Of a DNA stretch of 58,000 bases, positions 1-14,214 are shown piece by piece. The DNA lies in assembly GCA_014529385.2 (NCBI GenBank), contig CM043953.1, forward strand, positions 62,251,872 through 62,309,871, in the 5' to 3' direction. The stretch's first letter is position 1. Each line of letters begins with the position of its first letter. The notes under the pieces are model-generated. The model saw nothing but the letters and a program-made list of their open reading frames with translations, made no database searches and was not told where the DNA came from. Origin of the DNA: Adiantum capillus-veneris. Its lineage: Eukaryota > Streptophyta > Polypodiopsida > Polypodiales > Pteridaceae. The position numbers were made by a program, and so were the translations under genes.

Positions 1-2404
1 TAGTGGCTGAGCATTTCACACATGCCAGAGATCTACTAGCAGAGCTTCTAGCAGTGATGTTTAACCGTGCCATGTGCGAGGGCTTGCCTGATACTTGGAG
101 CCTATCTACTATTGTACCTATCTTCAAGTCGGGAGACCCTATGGAGCCTGGGAATTATCGCACTATCATGATTGGACACACATTGGCACGGTTGTACGCA
201 TCTATTCTTGAGCAACAGCTGAGTAGATGGGCAGAGAGGGAGGGGATACGCGCAGCCGGGCAGGCAGGGTTCAGGAGGGGTTTTTCTACTCTTGACCATA
301 TCTTGACACTCAGAGCCATCATTGAGGAGGGTAGATCGCGTGGGAGACGGATCTATTGTAGCTTTGTGGATTTCCGCAAAGCATTTGACACAGAGCCTAG
401 AGCTAGATTGATACACAGATTACAGCAGATGGGAGTACCCACAGAGCTCATTTGGGGGGTCATGGCATTATACAGGTGAGTAGTGGGGCAGATACGCACC
501 TCACAGGGTCTATCCACACCGATTCACTCCACTATTGGGGTGAAGCAGGGCTGCCCGCTCTCTCCTACTCTATTTGGTATGTATGTGGATGAGGTTTCTG
601 ACTACATTGAGAGAGATGGTGATAGAGGTGCACAACTGGCAGAGACATGGATTCCATTATTGTTATATGCTGATGATATTGTGTTGATCTCCGACTCTCG
701 AGAGGGGATGCAACGTCACTTGGATGCTTTGAATAGGTTTGCTCAGGAAAGTGGTTTGTCCGTCAACCTTGGTAAAACCAAGGTCATGGTATTTAATACC
801 ACCCCACAGTGGATCAGGAGGTCAGCACCAGCATTCACATACGGCCAGGAGACTGTGGAGTATACAGATGCGTACACTTACCTCGGAGTGGTTTTTAGTG
901 GGCCAGCATTTTCATTTAGGAGGGCAGCAGAGACTAGACTAACCAGAGCCCATGCAGCATTGGGTAGATTGAAAAGGATGTGTTCACATGTTCAGTTTCA
1001 GGAGCCTAGGACGAAGCTCTGGCTCTTTGATACTCTGGTGGCTTCTGCATTGCTTTATGGAGCTGAGATCTGGGGACCTTCATTAGATCATCACGGGACG
1101 ACAACCCGCAGTGATGGATGGGGGGACATGGAGAAGCCTCTGGTCTCTATGATCTCGCGGCTCATTAGAGCGAAGGCCTCAGTACCACGTGCTATTGTTC
1201 GAGCAAAGCTAGGTGCCCCCCCACTAGTGGTTGAGGCGCTCACCAGATCGGTCTCCTTCATACACCGCATGTGGGAACATCCCAGAGACAAATATGCCCG
1301 CCTTGCACTTGAGTCCTCTCGACAGTTAGCCATGCAGGGAGATACAGCATGCTGGTATGGGGAGATGACATCATGGTTTCAGGCGCATGGGTTCAGCATA
1401 GACAGATTGCCTCCCTTCCAGTACTCACTGGATGCACCCTCTCTGACTCTTACACAGTCCGAGATCACGAGGCTCATCCGCCGGGACTTGGCTGAGCTAG
1501 ACACCAGGAGGACATGGATACAGCCAACACAGGAGCTGGGCACGAAGATGGCTTTCTACAGAGAGCATCTCCTCCAGCTTACGGTTGATGGTTTTGTGAC
1601 GAGGCCCAGATACATGGACACCCACTTGTCTCATGGGATACGATGTGCTATCGGCCAGATACGTACATCTTCACACCGGTTGCGGATCGAGACTGGGAGA
1701 TACAGCGGAGTACCAACAGAGGCCAGGACATGCCCCCCTGTGTGACATCGAGCCTGAGACAGAGTTGCACTATACATGCCACTGCCCCATCTACTACGAG
1801 ATACGAGGCCGCTTCCATTGCTTGTCCAGAGAGGGCTTTGGACCATTCTCCCGAGTCATGCAGTACGAGGATCAGAGATGCTTGGGTTTGTTTTTGCTCG
1901 AGCTACGCAAACACAGAGAGAGCCTGATGACAGGAGAGGCTAGCCAGTCCCAGAGACAGATCACACATTTCTTTAGAGCTGCCACTGGACACCCGGAGGA
2001 GTTACTACCACAACAGAGCTCGTCGTCTCACACCAGAGGTACAGTGATCGACCGAGCGACTGAGCTGGGAAGATCCAGACGCCCACAACTGCGCAGGACT
2101 ACACAGCATCGGCGGAGGCTGCATCAGAGGATTCGGATCACTTTGGCTCGACATGCACGACGCCCGGTCAGACTACTGACTATGGAGGAGATTGATGAGA
2201 TCCACCAGCGACAACCGATGCTAGATCTCTTGTGATCTAGCTATCCTAGCTAGCTGCTATCCACACCTAGTAGTTTAGGATTCCATAGTATTTTATTGTG
2301 ACATTTGTCATTTCATTTTTGTCATTGTTGTCATCTTGTTCCTCTGACTCTGACTTTGTATCAAATCCACCACATTGTAACTTTCTGGTCTCATAGGTCA
2401 CATT

Positions 2405-2407
<3 letters not shown>
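1..2407 (+). mobile_element. TC-LINE copy A (family 1), 5' end outside window
   Basis: This is the 3' part of a non-LTR retrotransposon. It enters the window inside the ORF2 reverse transcriptase and runs through the ORF2 stop and a 3' UTR of about 170 bp into a TC tract. The tail is shortened: the family sequence 'ggtctcataggtca' is present but joins directly to 'catttcat', so the 3' half of the terminal hairpin and the GACGTTAATA block seen in other copies are missing. It is the first of six same-orientation copies joined tail to head up to 13.9 kb. Confidence 0.9.
3..2235 (+). pseudogene. ORF2 of copy A: reverse transcriptase to C terminus, broken
   Basis: The reading frame starts inside the reverse transcriptase (YRTIMIGHTLARLYA, then QAGFRRGFSTLDHI and FVDFRKAFDT). 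It continues through GVKQGCPLSPTLF, the catalytic LLYADDIVLI near 655-685 and NLGKTKVMVF. The C-terminal part has a zinc-binding pattern (LC, then HYTCHC), the QRQITHFF motif at 1951-1974 and an arginine-rich end. Two lesions are visible. A TGA at 477-479 replaces the TCA serine codon seen in copy E, and a frameshift near 1730 moves the zinc region into another frame. No RNase H domain is seen. The RT family is certain; the copy cannot make a full protein. Confidence 0.9.

Positions 2408-2489
<82 letters not shown>
2408..2489. repeat. (TC)n tract, junction of copies A and B
   Basis: About 80 bp of uninterrupted CT dinucleotides. The left side is the 3' end of copy A and the right side is the 5' end of full-length copy B. 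It forms part of the A tail and of the B insertion site. The apparent protein reading (Ser-Leu)n is a microsatellite artefact. Confidence 0.95.
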
Positions 2490-2492
<3 letters not shown>

Positions 2493-2824
2493 GGCTTGGC
2501 TGGCGGGACTGATGACTACACAAGGGAGGAAGCTCACGAACAAGCTGGCAGGGGTCTCCACGTGCAGGGTTGCTTCTTTGCGAGCGCAGGCAGTGAGACA
2601 GTCCCGCAGAGGGGGCCAGGTTCAGGCAACGAAACAGTCCCACCTAGGGGCTGCGTGTTATTTGTTGGACAGTTTTGGCCATTGCTTCTTGCTCTTGCTT
2701 TATGGTTGATGCCCACAGTGAGCTGGGGTTGTGCTTCTTCCCGCTTTGGGCAGTGGACTACTGAATCTCCGGTCAAAAATCTCTCTCATATGCATAGGAT
2801 TCAATGGACAATTGAGGGTGCGGA

Positions 2825-3867
2825 ATGGCAAGTGAGCCCGATACATCTCTTGAACAACAAAACATGGAAGCAATCTCCCCTGCACAAGACACGGAAATCG
2901 TCAATGTCTCACCTGTTTGCAAGTCGGGAGCAAAGGCAACCTTCATGCTCACGAACAAGCAGATGGTGCAGATGGAAAGAGAAATGAAGGAGTGGAAAAC
3001 AGAGATGGAAGGATGGTGGAAGGAGAAGGCAAACCTCCTTCAGATGGTCTTCAATGAAGGCGCACAATGGAAGAAGGAGAAAGAGACCCTTAACGCAGAA
3101 ATACAGACACTCAAAGAAGAAGTCTCAGCTCTCAAACAGGAGAATCCAAACGTCGAGATACGGACACTCAAAAAAGAAGCCTCAGCCCTTAAACAGGAGC
3201 TTGCTGATAGAGTAAGCAGTGGACTAGACGAAGGCGAATTTCAGCCCTCGGTAATAGATGAAATAAAGGAAATCAAGGAACAAGTAAGGATGATCACGGA
3301 GGAAGAGAAACTGAGTGTGGCAAAGACATTTTCATGGGCGGAGATGATAACAAGGACACAGAAAAAGGCGGACGAGGCCAAAAAATGGATTGAGGTCGCC
3401 AAGAAAGGAAAAGGTCAAGAAACTCCTTGTACACCGACGCTTATCAACATGACCCTCCAAGAGGAACAAAGAAGGCGGATGCGAGCATTGCATGTAAGAG
3501 TGACCGATCGCAAGGACATAAACAATGTGGAGAAAGAGGTCACAAGCCTTACATCCATGATGGGGATGGAGAAGCCTTTGCACACAACAAAGGCATGGAG
3601 GGTAGGTAAGAAAAGTAATGGCACGGGAGAGTCTTCAAAGGGGAGAGCTCTCATACTACGCTTCCCGTCGTTGGCAGAGAAAAGGAATTCTTGAGGAAGA
3701 GGCCTACTCTCAAAAAGACAGATATTTTCCTCGGTGATGACTAGACTCTCTCACAGTTCTCACGTATGAGAGAGGTAATGCCAGAGATTACAGCGGCAAG
3801 GGAGAAGGGAAAGATAGCCTTCTACAGAGATGGACGGGTGGTGATTTTAGAGCGTCACACTGCATGA
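2825..3867 (+). pseudogene. ORF1 of copy B, L1-ORF1p-like RNA-binding protein
   Basis: The ATG at 2825 opens a 289-codon frame. It has a TFMLTNKQMVQMEREM segment, then a long charged coiled coil (heptads of E, K and L, including the repeated 'TLKEEVSALKQE'-type unit). An RRM-like region follows (LHVRVTDR, WRVGKK, RALILRFPS) and a C-terminal region ending KIAFYRDGRVVI. This layout matches the L1 ORF1p / Transposase_22 type rather than the zinc-knuckle ORF1 usual in seed-plant L1. A one-base deletion near 3690 ends the frame at 3694. The remainder reads in the next frame with one TAG at 3742-3744, and ends at TGA 3865-3867, in frame with ORF2. Confidence 0.8.
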
Positions 3868-6800
3868 CGGTGCGAGACCTATGGGACCACACTGAAGATG
3901 GCTACCTGGAATTGTAATGGGTCTATGAGGTTGGACGTGGGTGCATTTGAGGACAGTTTCAAAGACAAGGATATTGTATTCTTCTCAGAGACTCATCACG
4001 CCCCTGGACAAGTGATGCCACATGTGGTGGGATACAGATGGGAGACAGTTCACAGGACAAATGCGAGATCTGAGCATGGGAGTAGAGGGTCAAGAGGAGT
4101 AGCAATGCTATTCAAAGAGGAAGTACAACCATTACTGCATATTGTACGAAGAGATGATCATGCTAGATATATGTGGGTGAGACTGAGAGCTGACACAGGT
4201 CGATTCCTATATATTGTCATCTGTTACTTTCCTCCCAGTACATCAGTATATGCTGCATCCAGAGGGCAACGCCTTTCTCTATTCTAGATGATGACATCTG
4301 GGAATTTTCTAGGGATGGTGATATCATTCTCCTAGGGGACTTCAATGCCCGAACGGGCAACTCGCAGACAACCTTCTACGACACTTCAAATGAGATGCTT
4401 AGAGAGCTGGACATGGGTGAGTTGGGACTTGACAGATGCTCAGATGACAGAGACCAGACGGAGTATAGGAGATACCTCATGGAAATGACGACTACACATG
4501 GATTAGCCATACTTAATGGCTTACAGCAATTTCCTGGAGCAACCGATTTCACATGCTTTCCACACAGACATGGGGCCAGTACAGTGGATTATGTTATGAC
4601 ACAACCGAGCTTTGTCCCCTGCATTCAAGATTTCACAATGGCAGCCAGGCCAGTGGGCATAGCAGTAGATCATGCTCTCTTGACATTGTCCGTTAAATTT
4701 CAGTATAGTACAACCCAGACATCAGGAGGCAGGTCACACACCCGCTATACATTTACTCCAGAGACAGATTTCGTTTATACAAAGGAGATTTCGGACCGTC
4801 TATTGGAAGGCACAGCTGGCACAAATGATACATGCCTTTCAGTGGAGGAGTGCACCACTCTACTGACTGAGACACTACATGGGGCTGCATCAGTGGCATA
4901 CCCACACACTCAGCCGGAGGCAAGAGACGACATTTTGGGAGCAAGCCTCGGAATAGTTGGTATGATGAGGAGTGCAGAGAGATGAGAGCCTAGCTTCAGA
5001 GGGATCCTCTTTTAGGAGTCATCACTTACAGACAGTCTCAGATTGCTTTCCGACGCCTTGTGCGACAGAAGAAGCAAGCTTTCCTAGCTCACATGGAGCG
5101 AGACTTATCTCAGATGTTCTTGAGTAGGGACTCCGGAGAGGCATGGGGACTCTTCCATGAGCACTCCCCTCCCCCAGTGATTACTTCACCTGATGTGTGG
5201 GGCCAATATGTGACATCATTATATACGGTTCCTCGACAGGAACCCCTTCCATACCCTACCAAGCCTTGCCCAGCTACGAGCACTTTCTTTACACCTGAGA
5301 TGGTGCAAAGAGCCATCGACAGGATGAGGACAGGGAAGGCATATGATCATGACGGTCTAGTAGCGGAGCACTTTATACATGCCAGGGATATGCTGATGGA
5401 GGTTCTCGCAATGTTGTTCAATCGTGCCATGTGTGAGGGATTACCTGAGACTTGGAGGTTGTCTAATATTGTGCCCATCTTCAAGGCAGGTGACCCTACA
5501 GAGCCTGGGAACTACCGCACTATTATGGTTGGACACATTGGCACGGTTGTATGCATCTATTCTGGAGCAACACTTAGAGTAATTGGGCAAAGGGCGAGGG
5601 TGTACGAGCAAAGGGTCAAGCCGGCTTCACGAAGGGTTTCTCCACTCTTGATCACATTCTGACACTCAAGGCCATCATTGAGGAGGGCAGAGCACATGCG
5701 AGACGGATCTATTGTAGCTTTGTGGATTTTCGCAAAGCATTTGACACGGTACCAAGAGCTCGATTGATGCGCAGACTACAGGAGATGGGGGTGCCCATAG
5801 AGGTGATTTGGGGGATTATGGCTTTGTACAGATCAATGATGGGAAAGGTACGCTCTCCGGAAGGGGTATCTCATTTAGTTCACTCTACTATTGGAGTGAA
5901 ACAGGGCTGCCCATTGTCTCCTACTCTATTTGGTATGGATGTTGATGAGGTGTCTAATTACATTGACAGAGAGGGTGACAGGGGTGCCCAGCTGGCAGGG
6001 ACGTGGATCCCATTGTTGCTATATGCTGATGATATTGTGTTGATATCTGACTCACCAAAAGGTATGCAACGACATTTGGATGCACTACACAGTTTTGCAG
6101 AGGATAGTGGATTGTGTGTAAACCTAGGTAAACATCACCGCAATGGGTCAGGAGATCAGTACCTACCTTCAAATATGGTCAGGAGATTGTGGAGTATACA
6201 GATGCATACACTTATCTGGGGGTAGTTCTTACTGGGCCGAGATTTTCTTTGAGAAGAGCAACAGAGACTAGACTAACTAGAGCTGGTGCGGCTTTGGGAG
6301 GAATGGAGAGGATGTGTTCGCAGGTTCAGTTCCAGGAACCTGGGACAAAGTTATGGCTCTTTGATACTTTGGTTGCCTCTACTATGTTATATGGGGTGCA
6401 GGTTTGGGGACCTTCTGTAGGCCAGGATGGTTGGAGGCGTATGGAGAAGCCCCTGGTATCTATGAGCTGATTAGAGCCAAGACTTCCGTACCGCATGATA
6501 TCATTCAAGCGGAATTAGCTACCCCCCCTATGGAGATTGAGGCGCTTACCAGATCAGTCTCCTTTGTACACAGTCTGTGGGATACTACCAGAGACAGATA
6601 TGCCAGAATGGCTCTAGAGTCCTCCAGACAATTATCTCTTAATGGGGATACATCATGCTGGTATGCACAGATGGCATCATGGTTTCAGACACATGGTTTC
6701 ACCATGGACAGGTTGCCTCCTTTTCAATACTCTCTACAGGCACCCTTGAGGTCTCTGACGCGGGTAGAGATTAATAGACTCATTCGTCAGAATCTGATCC

Positions 6801-7489
6801 AGCTGGACACGAGGAGGACATGGATAGAGCCGATACAGGAGTTAGGCACAAAGATGGCTTTCTATAGAGAGCATCTTCTCCACCTCACGGGGGATGGGTT
6901 TGTGATTTGACCTACCTATATGGACAAGCATCTTTCTCATGGTTTGCATTGTGCCGTTGGCCACATACGCACGTCCTCACATCAGCTTGAGATTGAGACT
7001 GGCAGATTCAGAGGGACACCAACAAATAGCAGAATATGCCGCTTATGCCATCTAGATCCAAAGACAGAGGTACATTACATATGTCATTGCACAATGTACT
7101 ATGAGATACGAGGCAGTTTTCATTGTCTATTCACAGAAGGTTTTGGGCCTCTATCTACGGTCATGAGTTATGAAGATTAGAGATGTCTGGGGCTATATCT
7201 ACTTGAGTTACACAGGCATAGAGAAACTTTACTTAGGAGAGCTGATGAGAGACAACCCCAGAGACAGATCACAGATTTCTTTACACTAGATATTGTACAC
7301 CCAGAAGAACAGACAGAGGAGCAGCCAACAGTGGAGAGGTCTACCCGCACTACCGGCATTCTCATAGACCGAGCATTGGAGCTAGGAAGATCTAGACGAC
7401 CCCGATGGAGAAGAGGAGCTACAGAGTTTCGAAGGAGGCTACAGCAAAGGATTCGAGCCATACTTTTTCGTCGTCCAAAGTGCAGATGA
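3868..7489 (+). pseudogene. ORF2 of copy B: endonuclease-RT polyprotein, multiply broken
   Basis: The frame directly after the ORF1 TGA reads about ten codons to an ATG at 3898 (MATWNCNG). The endonuclease follows with the family residues visible: WNCNG, SETHH, GDFNART, STVDYVM, VDHALL. After a linker comes the RT (NYRTIMVGH, FVDFRKAFDTVP, GVKQGCPLSPTLF, LLYADDIVLI), then the thumb, the zinc motif (CRLC ... HYICHC) and QRQITDFF at 7259-7282, ending RAILFRRPKCR. Lesions include frameshifts near 4270, 4940 and 5540, a deletion of about 27 bp after NLGK near 6130, a small deletion near 6465, and nonsense codons near 4988, 6908 and 7178. It is inactive. Confidence 0.88.
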
Positions 7490-7740
7490 GGATGGATCTC
7501 TATGAAGATGGATCTCTACTTCCCCCCCATATTGTCTACACATTGTATTGCTTAGTTCACACATTGCACGCCTTTCACCTTTCACACCTATCAGCTTCAT
7601 TTAGGATTCCGCAGTATTTATATTTTGTTATCCTAGTTGAATTTATTTTGTCAATCTAACTTTGTATCAGATACACCGCATTGTAACTTTCTGGTCTCAT
7701 AGGTCACTTTGGCCTTTTCAAGACGTTAATATAACATTTC

Positions 7741-8998
<1,258 letters not shown>

Positions 8999-11900
8999 CG
9001 GTGCGAGACCTATGGGGCGACGCTCCGGATAGCGGCGTGGAATTGTAATGGATCATATAGGCTAGATGTAGGTGCCTTTGAAGACAGCTTTAGGGACAGA
9101 GACATTGTTTTCTACTTAGAGACACACCAGATACCGGGACAGCGTATGCCACATGTGAAGGGTTATTTATGGGAAAATGCTCGTCGACCAAACAACAGAT
9201 CTCTACGGGGTAGCCGGGGTTCGGGAGGAGTAGCAGTCTTATTTAAAGAGGAGCTGAAACCACTACTATAGATTATCAGGAAACATGAGCAAGCAAGGTA
9301 TATGTGGGTGAGAATGACAGCCGAGACAGGTAGATTTCTATATATCGCTATATGCTACTTCCCTCCAAGTACCTCAGTCTACTCCTCACCTAAAGGACAG
9401 TCCCCTTTCTCCATATTTAATAATGACATATGGGAGTTCTCTACAGATGGAGACATCGTTCTCTTAGGAGACTTTAATGCCAGAACAGCCAACTCTCAAG
9501 CAGTATTCTATGATACTTCTGAGGAAATGCTCAAAGAAGTGGATTTATCACAGAGGGGGCTAACTAGAAACTCACAGGATAAAGAACACACTGAATATGG
9601 GAGACATCTCATGGAGATGGCAACTATACATGGTTTGGCCATACTTAATGGTCTAGAGAATTTCCCGTTATCTGGGGGATTAACATGCTTCCCGCACAGG
9701 CATGGGGCCAGTACATTGGATTATGTCATGACTTCACCAAGCTTTATTTCTAGTATCGAGGACTTTAAGGTGGGACCCAGAGCAAGAAAAGGGCATTTTT
9801 AGCCAAACTGGAGAAGGATTTATATCAGCTCTTCTTGACTCAGGTCTCACATGAGGCCTGGCGCTTATTTCACGAGCACTCACCGCCTCCGACGATTACT
9901 TCTCCTAAGATTTGGGGTCAATATGTAACATCATTATATATGGTATCTGGAGAGCCTCCATTACCAGATCCGCTAGACCCATGCACTGCTACTAGTACTT
10001 TCTTTACTACGGAAATGGTGAAAAAAGCCATTGATAAGATGAAGACAAGAAGAGCATACGATCATGATGGTTTAGTAGCAGAACATCTGATCCATGCCAG
10101 GGATCTACCTTCAGAAGTCCTTCCTCGTCTGTTTAATCGGGTCATGTGTGAAGGATTACCTGAATCTTGCAAATTATCTACTATCGTACCTATTTTCAAG
10201 TCAGGGGATCCTATGATACCCGGGAACTACCATACCATTATGGTAGGTCACACATTGACCCGTCTGTATGCATCCATTCTTGAACAAAATTTGAGTAGAT
10301 GGGCAGAGAATGCGGGCATAAGGGCAACAGGACAAGCTGGATTCAGAACGGGTTATTCCACTTTAGATCATATTCTTACGCTCAGAGCCATTACTGAGCA
10401 AGGAAGAGCAAACGGGAGAAGGATGTTTCGTTGCTTTGTGGATTTTCGGAAAGCTTTTGATACAGTACCAAGGGCCAGATTGATGCGCAGGATGCAAGAG
10501 TTAGGGGTCCCCAAAGAGATTATTTGGGGGATCATGGCCTTATACAGGTCAGTAACTGGTTATGTACGTACTCCTGAAGGGGATTCCGACATTGTTCATT
10601 CCACCGTTCCAGTAAAGCAGGGATGCCCAATGTCCCCTACTTTATTTGGTATGTACATAGATGAGGTATCAGATTACATTGATAGAGAGGGTGACAGAGG
10701 TGCTCAACTTGCAGGGTCATGGATCCTTTTGTTATTGTATGCAGATGATATTGTATTGATAGCAAAATCACTAGATGGAATGCAGAGGCAGCTAGATGCA
10801 TTACATAAATTCGCGGAGGACAGTGGACTGTCGGTAAACTTGGGTAAAACCAAAGTTATGGTGTTTAACACCACACCACAGTGGGTTAGGAGATCGGCAC
10901 CTACATTTGCATATGGCCAGGATACAGTAGAGTACACAGACGCATACGCATACCTTGGTGTGGTATTTGCAGGACCGAAGTTTACTCTTAAGAAAGCAAC
11001 GGATGCTAGATTATCCAGAGCCTCTGCGGCCTTGCGAGGGTTGGAGAGGATGTGTTCACAAGTGCAGTTTCAGGAACCACGAACAAAACTATGGCTCTTT
11101 GATACTGTGGTGGCTTCGGCTATGCTTTATGGGGTCCGGATTTGGGGACCATCTGTGGATCGGGATAATTGGAATTCAATGGAGAGACCTTTGGTATCTA
11201 TGAATTCCCGAATGATTAGAGCCAAGGCCTCCATACCACACGCAATTACCCGAGCGGAACTAGCTGCCCCTCCGATAGAAATTGAAGCTCTTACCAGATC
11301 AGTGTCCTTTATACATGGTTTGTGGGATACAAATAATTGCCGATATACTAGACTGGCCCTCGAATCCTCTCGACAATTAACAATGAAAGGGGATACATCA
11401 TGCTGGTATGCACAACTGTCCTCGTGGTTTCAGAGACACGGGTTCAGTATGGAAAGATTACCCTCCTTCCAATACTCTCTTGAGGCTCCATCACTGGCAA
11501 TTACACGAACGGAGATTAATAAAATCATCCGATAGGATCTTATACAGTTGGATACTAAGAGGACATGGGTAGACCCTACACAAGAATTGGGCATGAAGAT
11601 GGCCGACTACAGAGGAAACTTCCTAGAGCTATCTGAAGATGGATTTGTGATTCGCCCAAGCTACATGGATACCTACCTGTCTCATGGTTTGAGATGTGCT
11701 ATTGGTCAGATTCGTACATCCTCACAATAGTTGGAAATTGAATTTGCCAGATTTAGGGGAATTACACCTGAGAGCAGAATTTGCAAGTTACACGGAATGG
11801 AGCCGGAGACAGAATTACACTACATATGCCACTGCACAGTATACTATGAGATACGTGGGTGTTTCCATTGCCTATTTAAAGAAGGCTTTGGACCTCTAGA

Positions 11901-12240
11901 TAGAATCATGCAATACCAAGATCAAAGATGCTTAGGCTTGTACCTACTGGAACTACATCGGCACAGGGATAATCTAATGAGAAGACAAAGAGCACTACAG
12001 CCTCAGAGGCAAATCACAAATTTCTTCGGATCGAGAGAAGCACGAGTGGAAGGAGAAGCAAGAGGCCAGCAGCCAGCACAAAGGAGTACCCACATTCATA
12101 CCAAAGGCACCCTAATTGACAGAGCGATTGAGCTTAGGAAATCGAGACGAAGACGACCAAGAAGCAGAAGCACACTTCATCGGAGGAGACTACAACAAAG
12201 GATTAGAAGCATTCTAGCCAGACACCCAAAATGCTCCTAA
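8999..12240 (+). pseudogene. ORF2 of copy D: endonuclease and RT, lightly broken
   Basis: The endonuclease begins AAWNCNG at about 9032, in frame with the ORF1 stop. No ATG lies upstream because the position equivalent to the copy B ATG reads ATA. LETHQ, GDFNART and STLDYVM follow. One TAG lies at about 9268, and a deletion and frame change occur near 9775. The RT frame 9835-12240 contains NYHTIMVGH, FVDFRKAFDTVP, LLYADDIVLI and NLGKTKVMVF. Only two nonsense codons break it (11533-11535 and 11728-11730). The zinc position reads CKLH, so one cysteine is lost; the C-terminal motif is QRQITNFF at 12004-12027. Confidence 0.88.
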
Positions 12241-12422
12241 GAAGTTTATTTAATACTTTGTATTTAGTTTTCACATTTATTTTCACACTTTCACACTTTT
12301 CACACTTAGTACTTTAGTACTAAGGTACCCAGACATTGTAACAGATTCACCACTTTTGTATCAGTTTGGTCTCATAGGTCATTCTGGCCTTTTGAAGACG
12401 TTAATATAACATTTCATTTCAT

Positions 12423-13412
<990 letters not shown>

Positions 13413-13664
13413 AAGAGAGGCACAATGAGAGAGATCCAACGACAGCGGAGGATTACAGATTTCTTTCAGTCATAGACAGAGGAGTTCGAGCAGCCCCCAC
13501 CGCATAACAACACCAGAGGCACCAAAGGCATACTGCTTGATCAGGCGATAGAGTTGGGGCGGTCCCGTTGCCCACGGATGAGAGGGCCCTCTCGATATCG
13601 GCGCAGATTGCGACAGAGGATCCATACCATATTGGCGCGACATAGGAGCCGTCCCGGATACTGA
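13413..13664 (+). pseudogene. ORF2 C terminus of copy F
   Basis: Reads MREIQRQRRITDFFQS and then TAG. It carries the QRRITDFF motif at 13443-13466 and continues in frame to a basic end (RRRLRQRIHTILARH) and TGA at 13662-13664. One nonsense codon directly follows the motif. Confidence 0.75.
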
Positions 13665-13903
13665 TGTATATGTATATGATGGCTCGACTGTCAGAGAGCT
13701 CCATTGTATCGGCTCACCCTTTGTGTCAGCTTTAACCCCACCCCTACCCACTATTCTCTTTTCAGATCTTTGTACTTTTTGTACCCAGACCTGGTATTAG
13801 ATTCACCACATGTAATCTTTTGCTCTCATAGGTCATTTTCGCCTTTTGAAGACGTTAATATTACATTTCATTTCATTTCATTTCTCCCTCTCTCTCTCTC
13901 TCT
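13413..13903 (+). mobile_element. TC-LINE copy F, 3' fragment
   Basis: A truncated 3' end with the ORF2 C terminus, 3' UTR and tail (hairpin variant 'aggtcattttcgcct', GACGTTAATA, three ATTTC units, short interrupted TC tract at 13884-13903). It is the last member of the six-copy chain. Confidence 0.82.
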
Positions 13904-14214
13904 TGTGTATTCTTCCGCTCCTTGTACACTTCCATGTTGTCGACTTTGACAAGAGGCTCTCCCAAAAGAAAAGGTAAAATTAAATTTTGCAATCTCTACC
14001 AAAAATAAAGGTTTCTCCAAAACGTAAGTCTTGTTAATGTCTTATTAGCTGTAAGCAGCCTAGCTTCATGAATCATAACTAACCTTGCGTTGTCAAAATC
14101 ATGAGCTGGTGTAGCTTACGTAAGAGGCCTTTGTCATTGTCGCATATAATCTACCAGACTAGACACATGCATATACCATCTCCCAAATAGCTGTGTATCA
14201 CAACAAAGAGATAC

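Noticed and set aside
2305-2709. 134-codon frame with a long (Ser-Leu)n stretch
   Set aside because: It is the TC microsatellite translated; flanks are LINE 3' UTR and 5' UTR.
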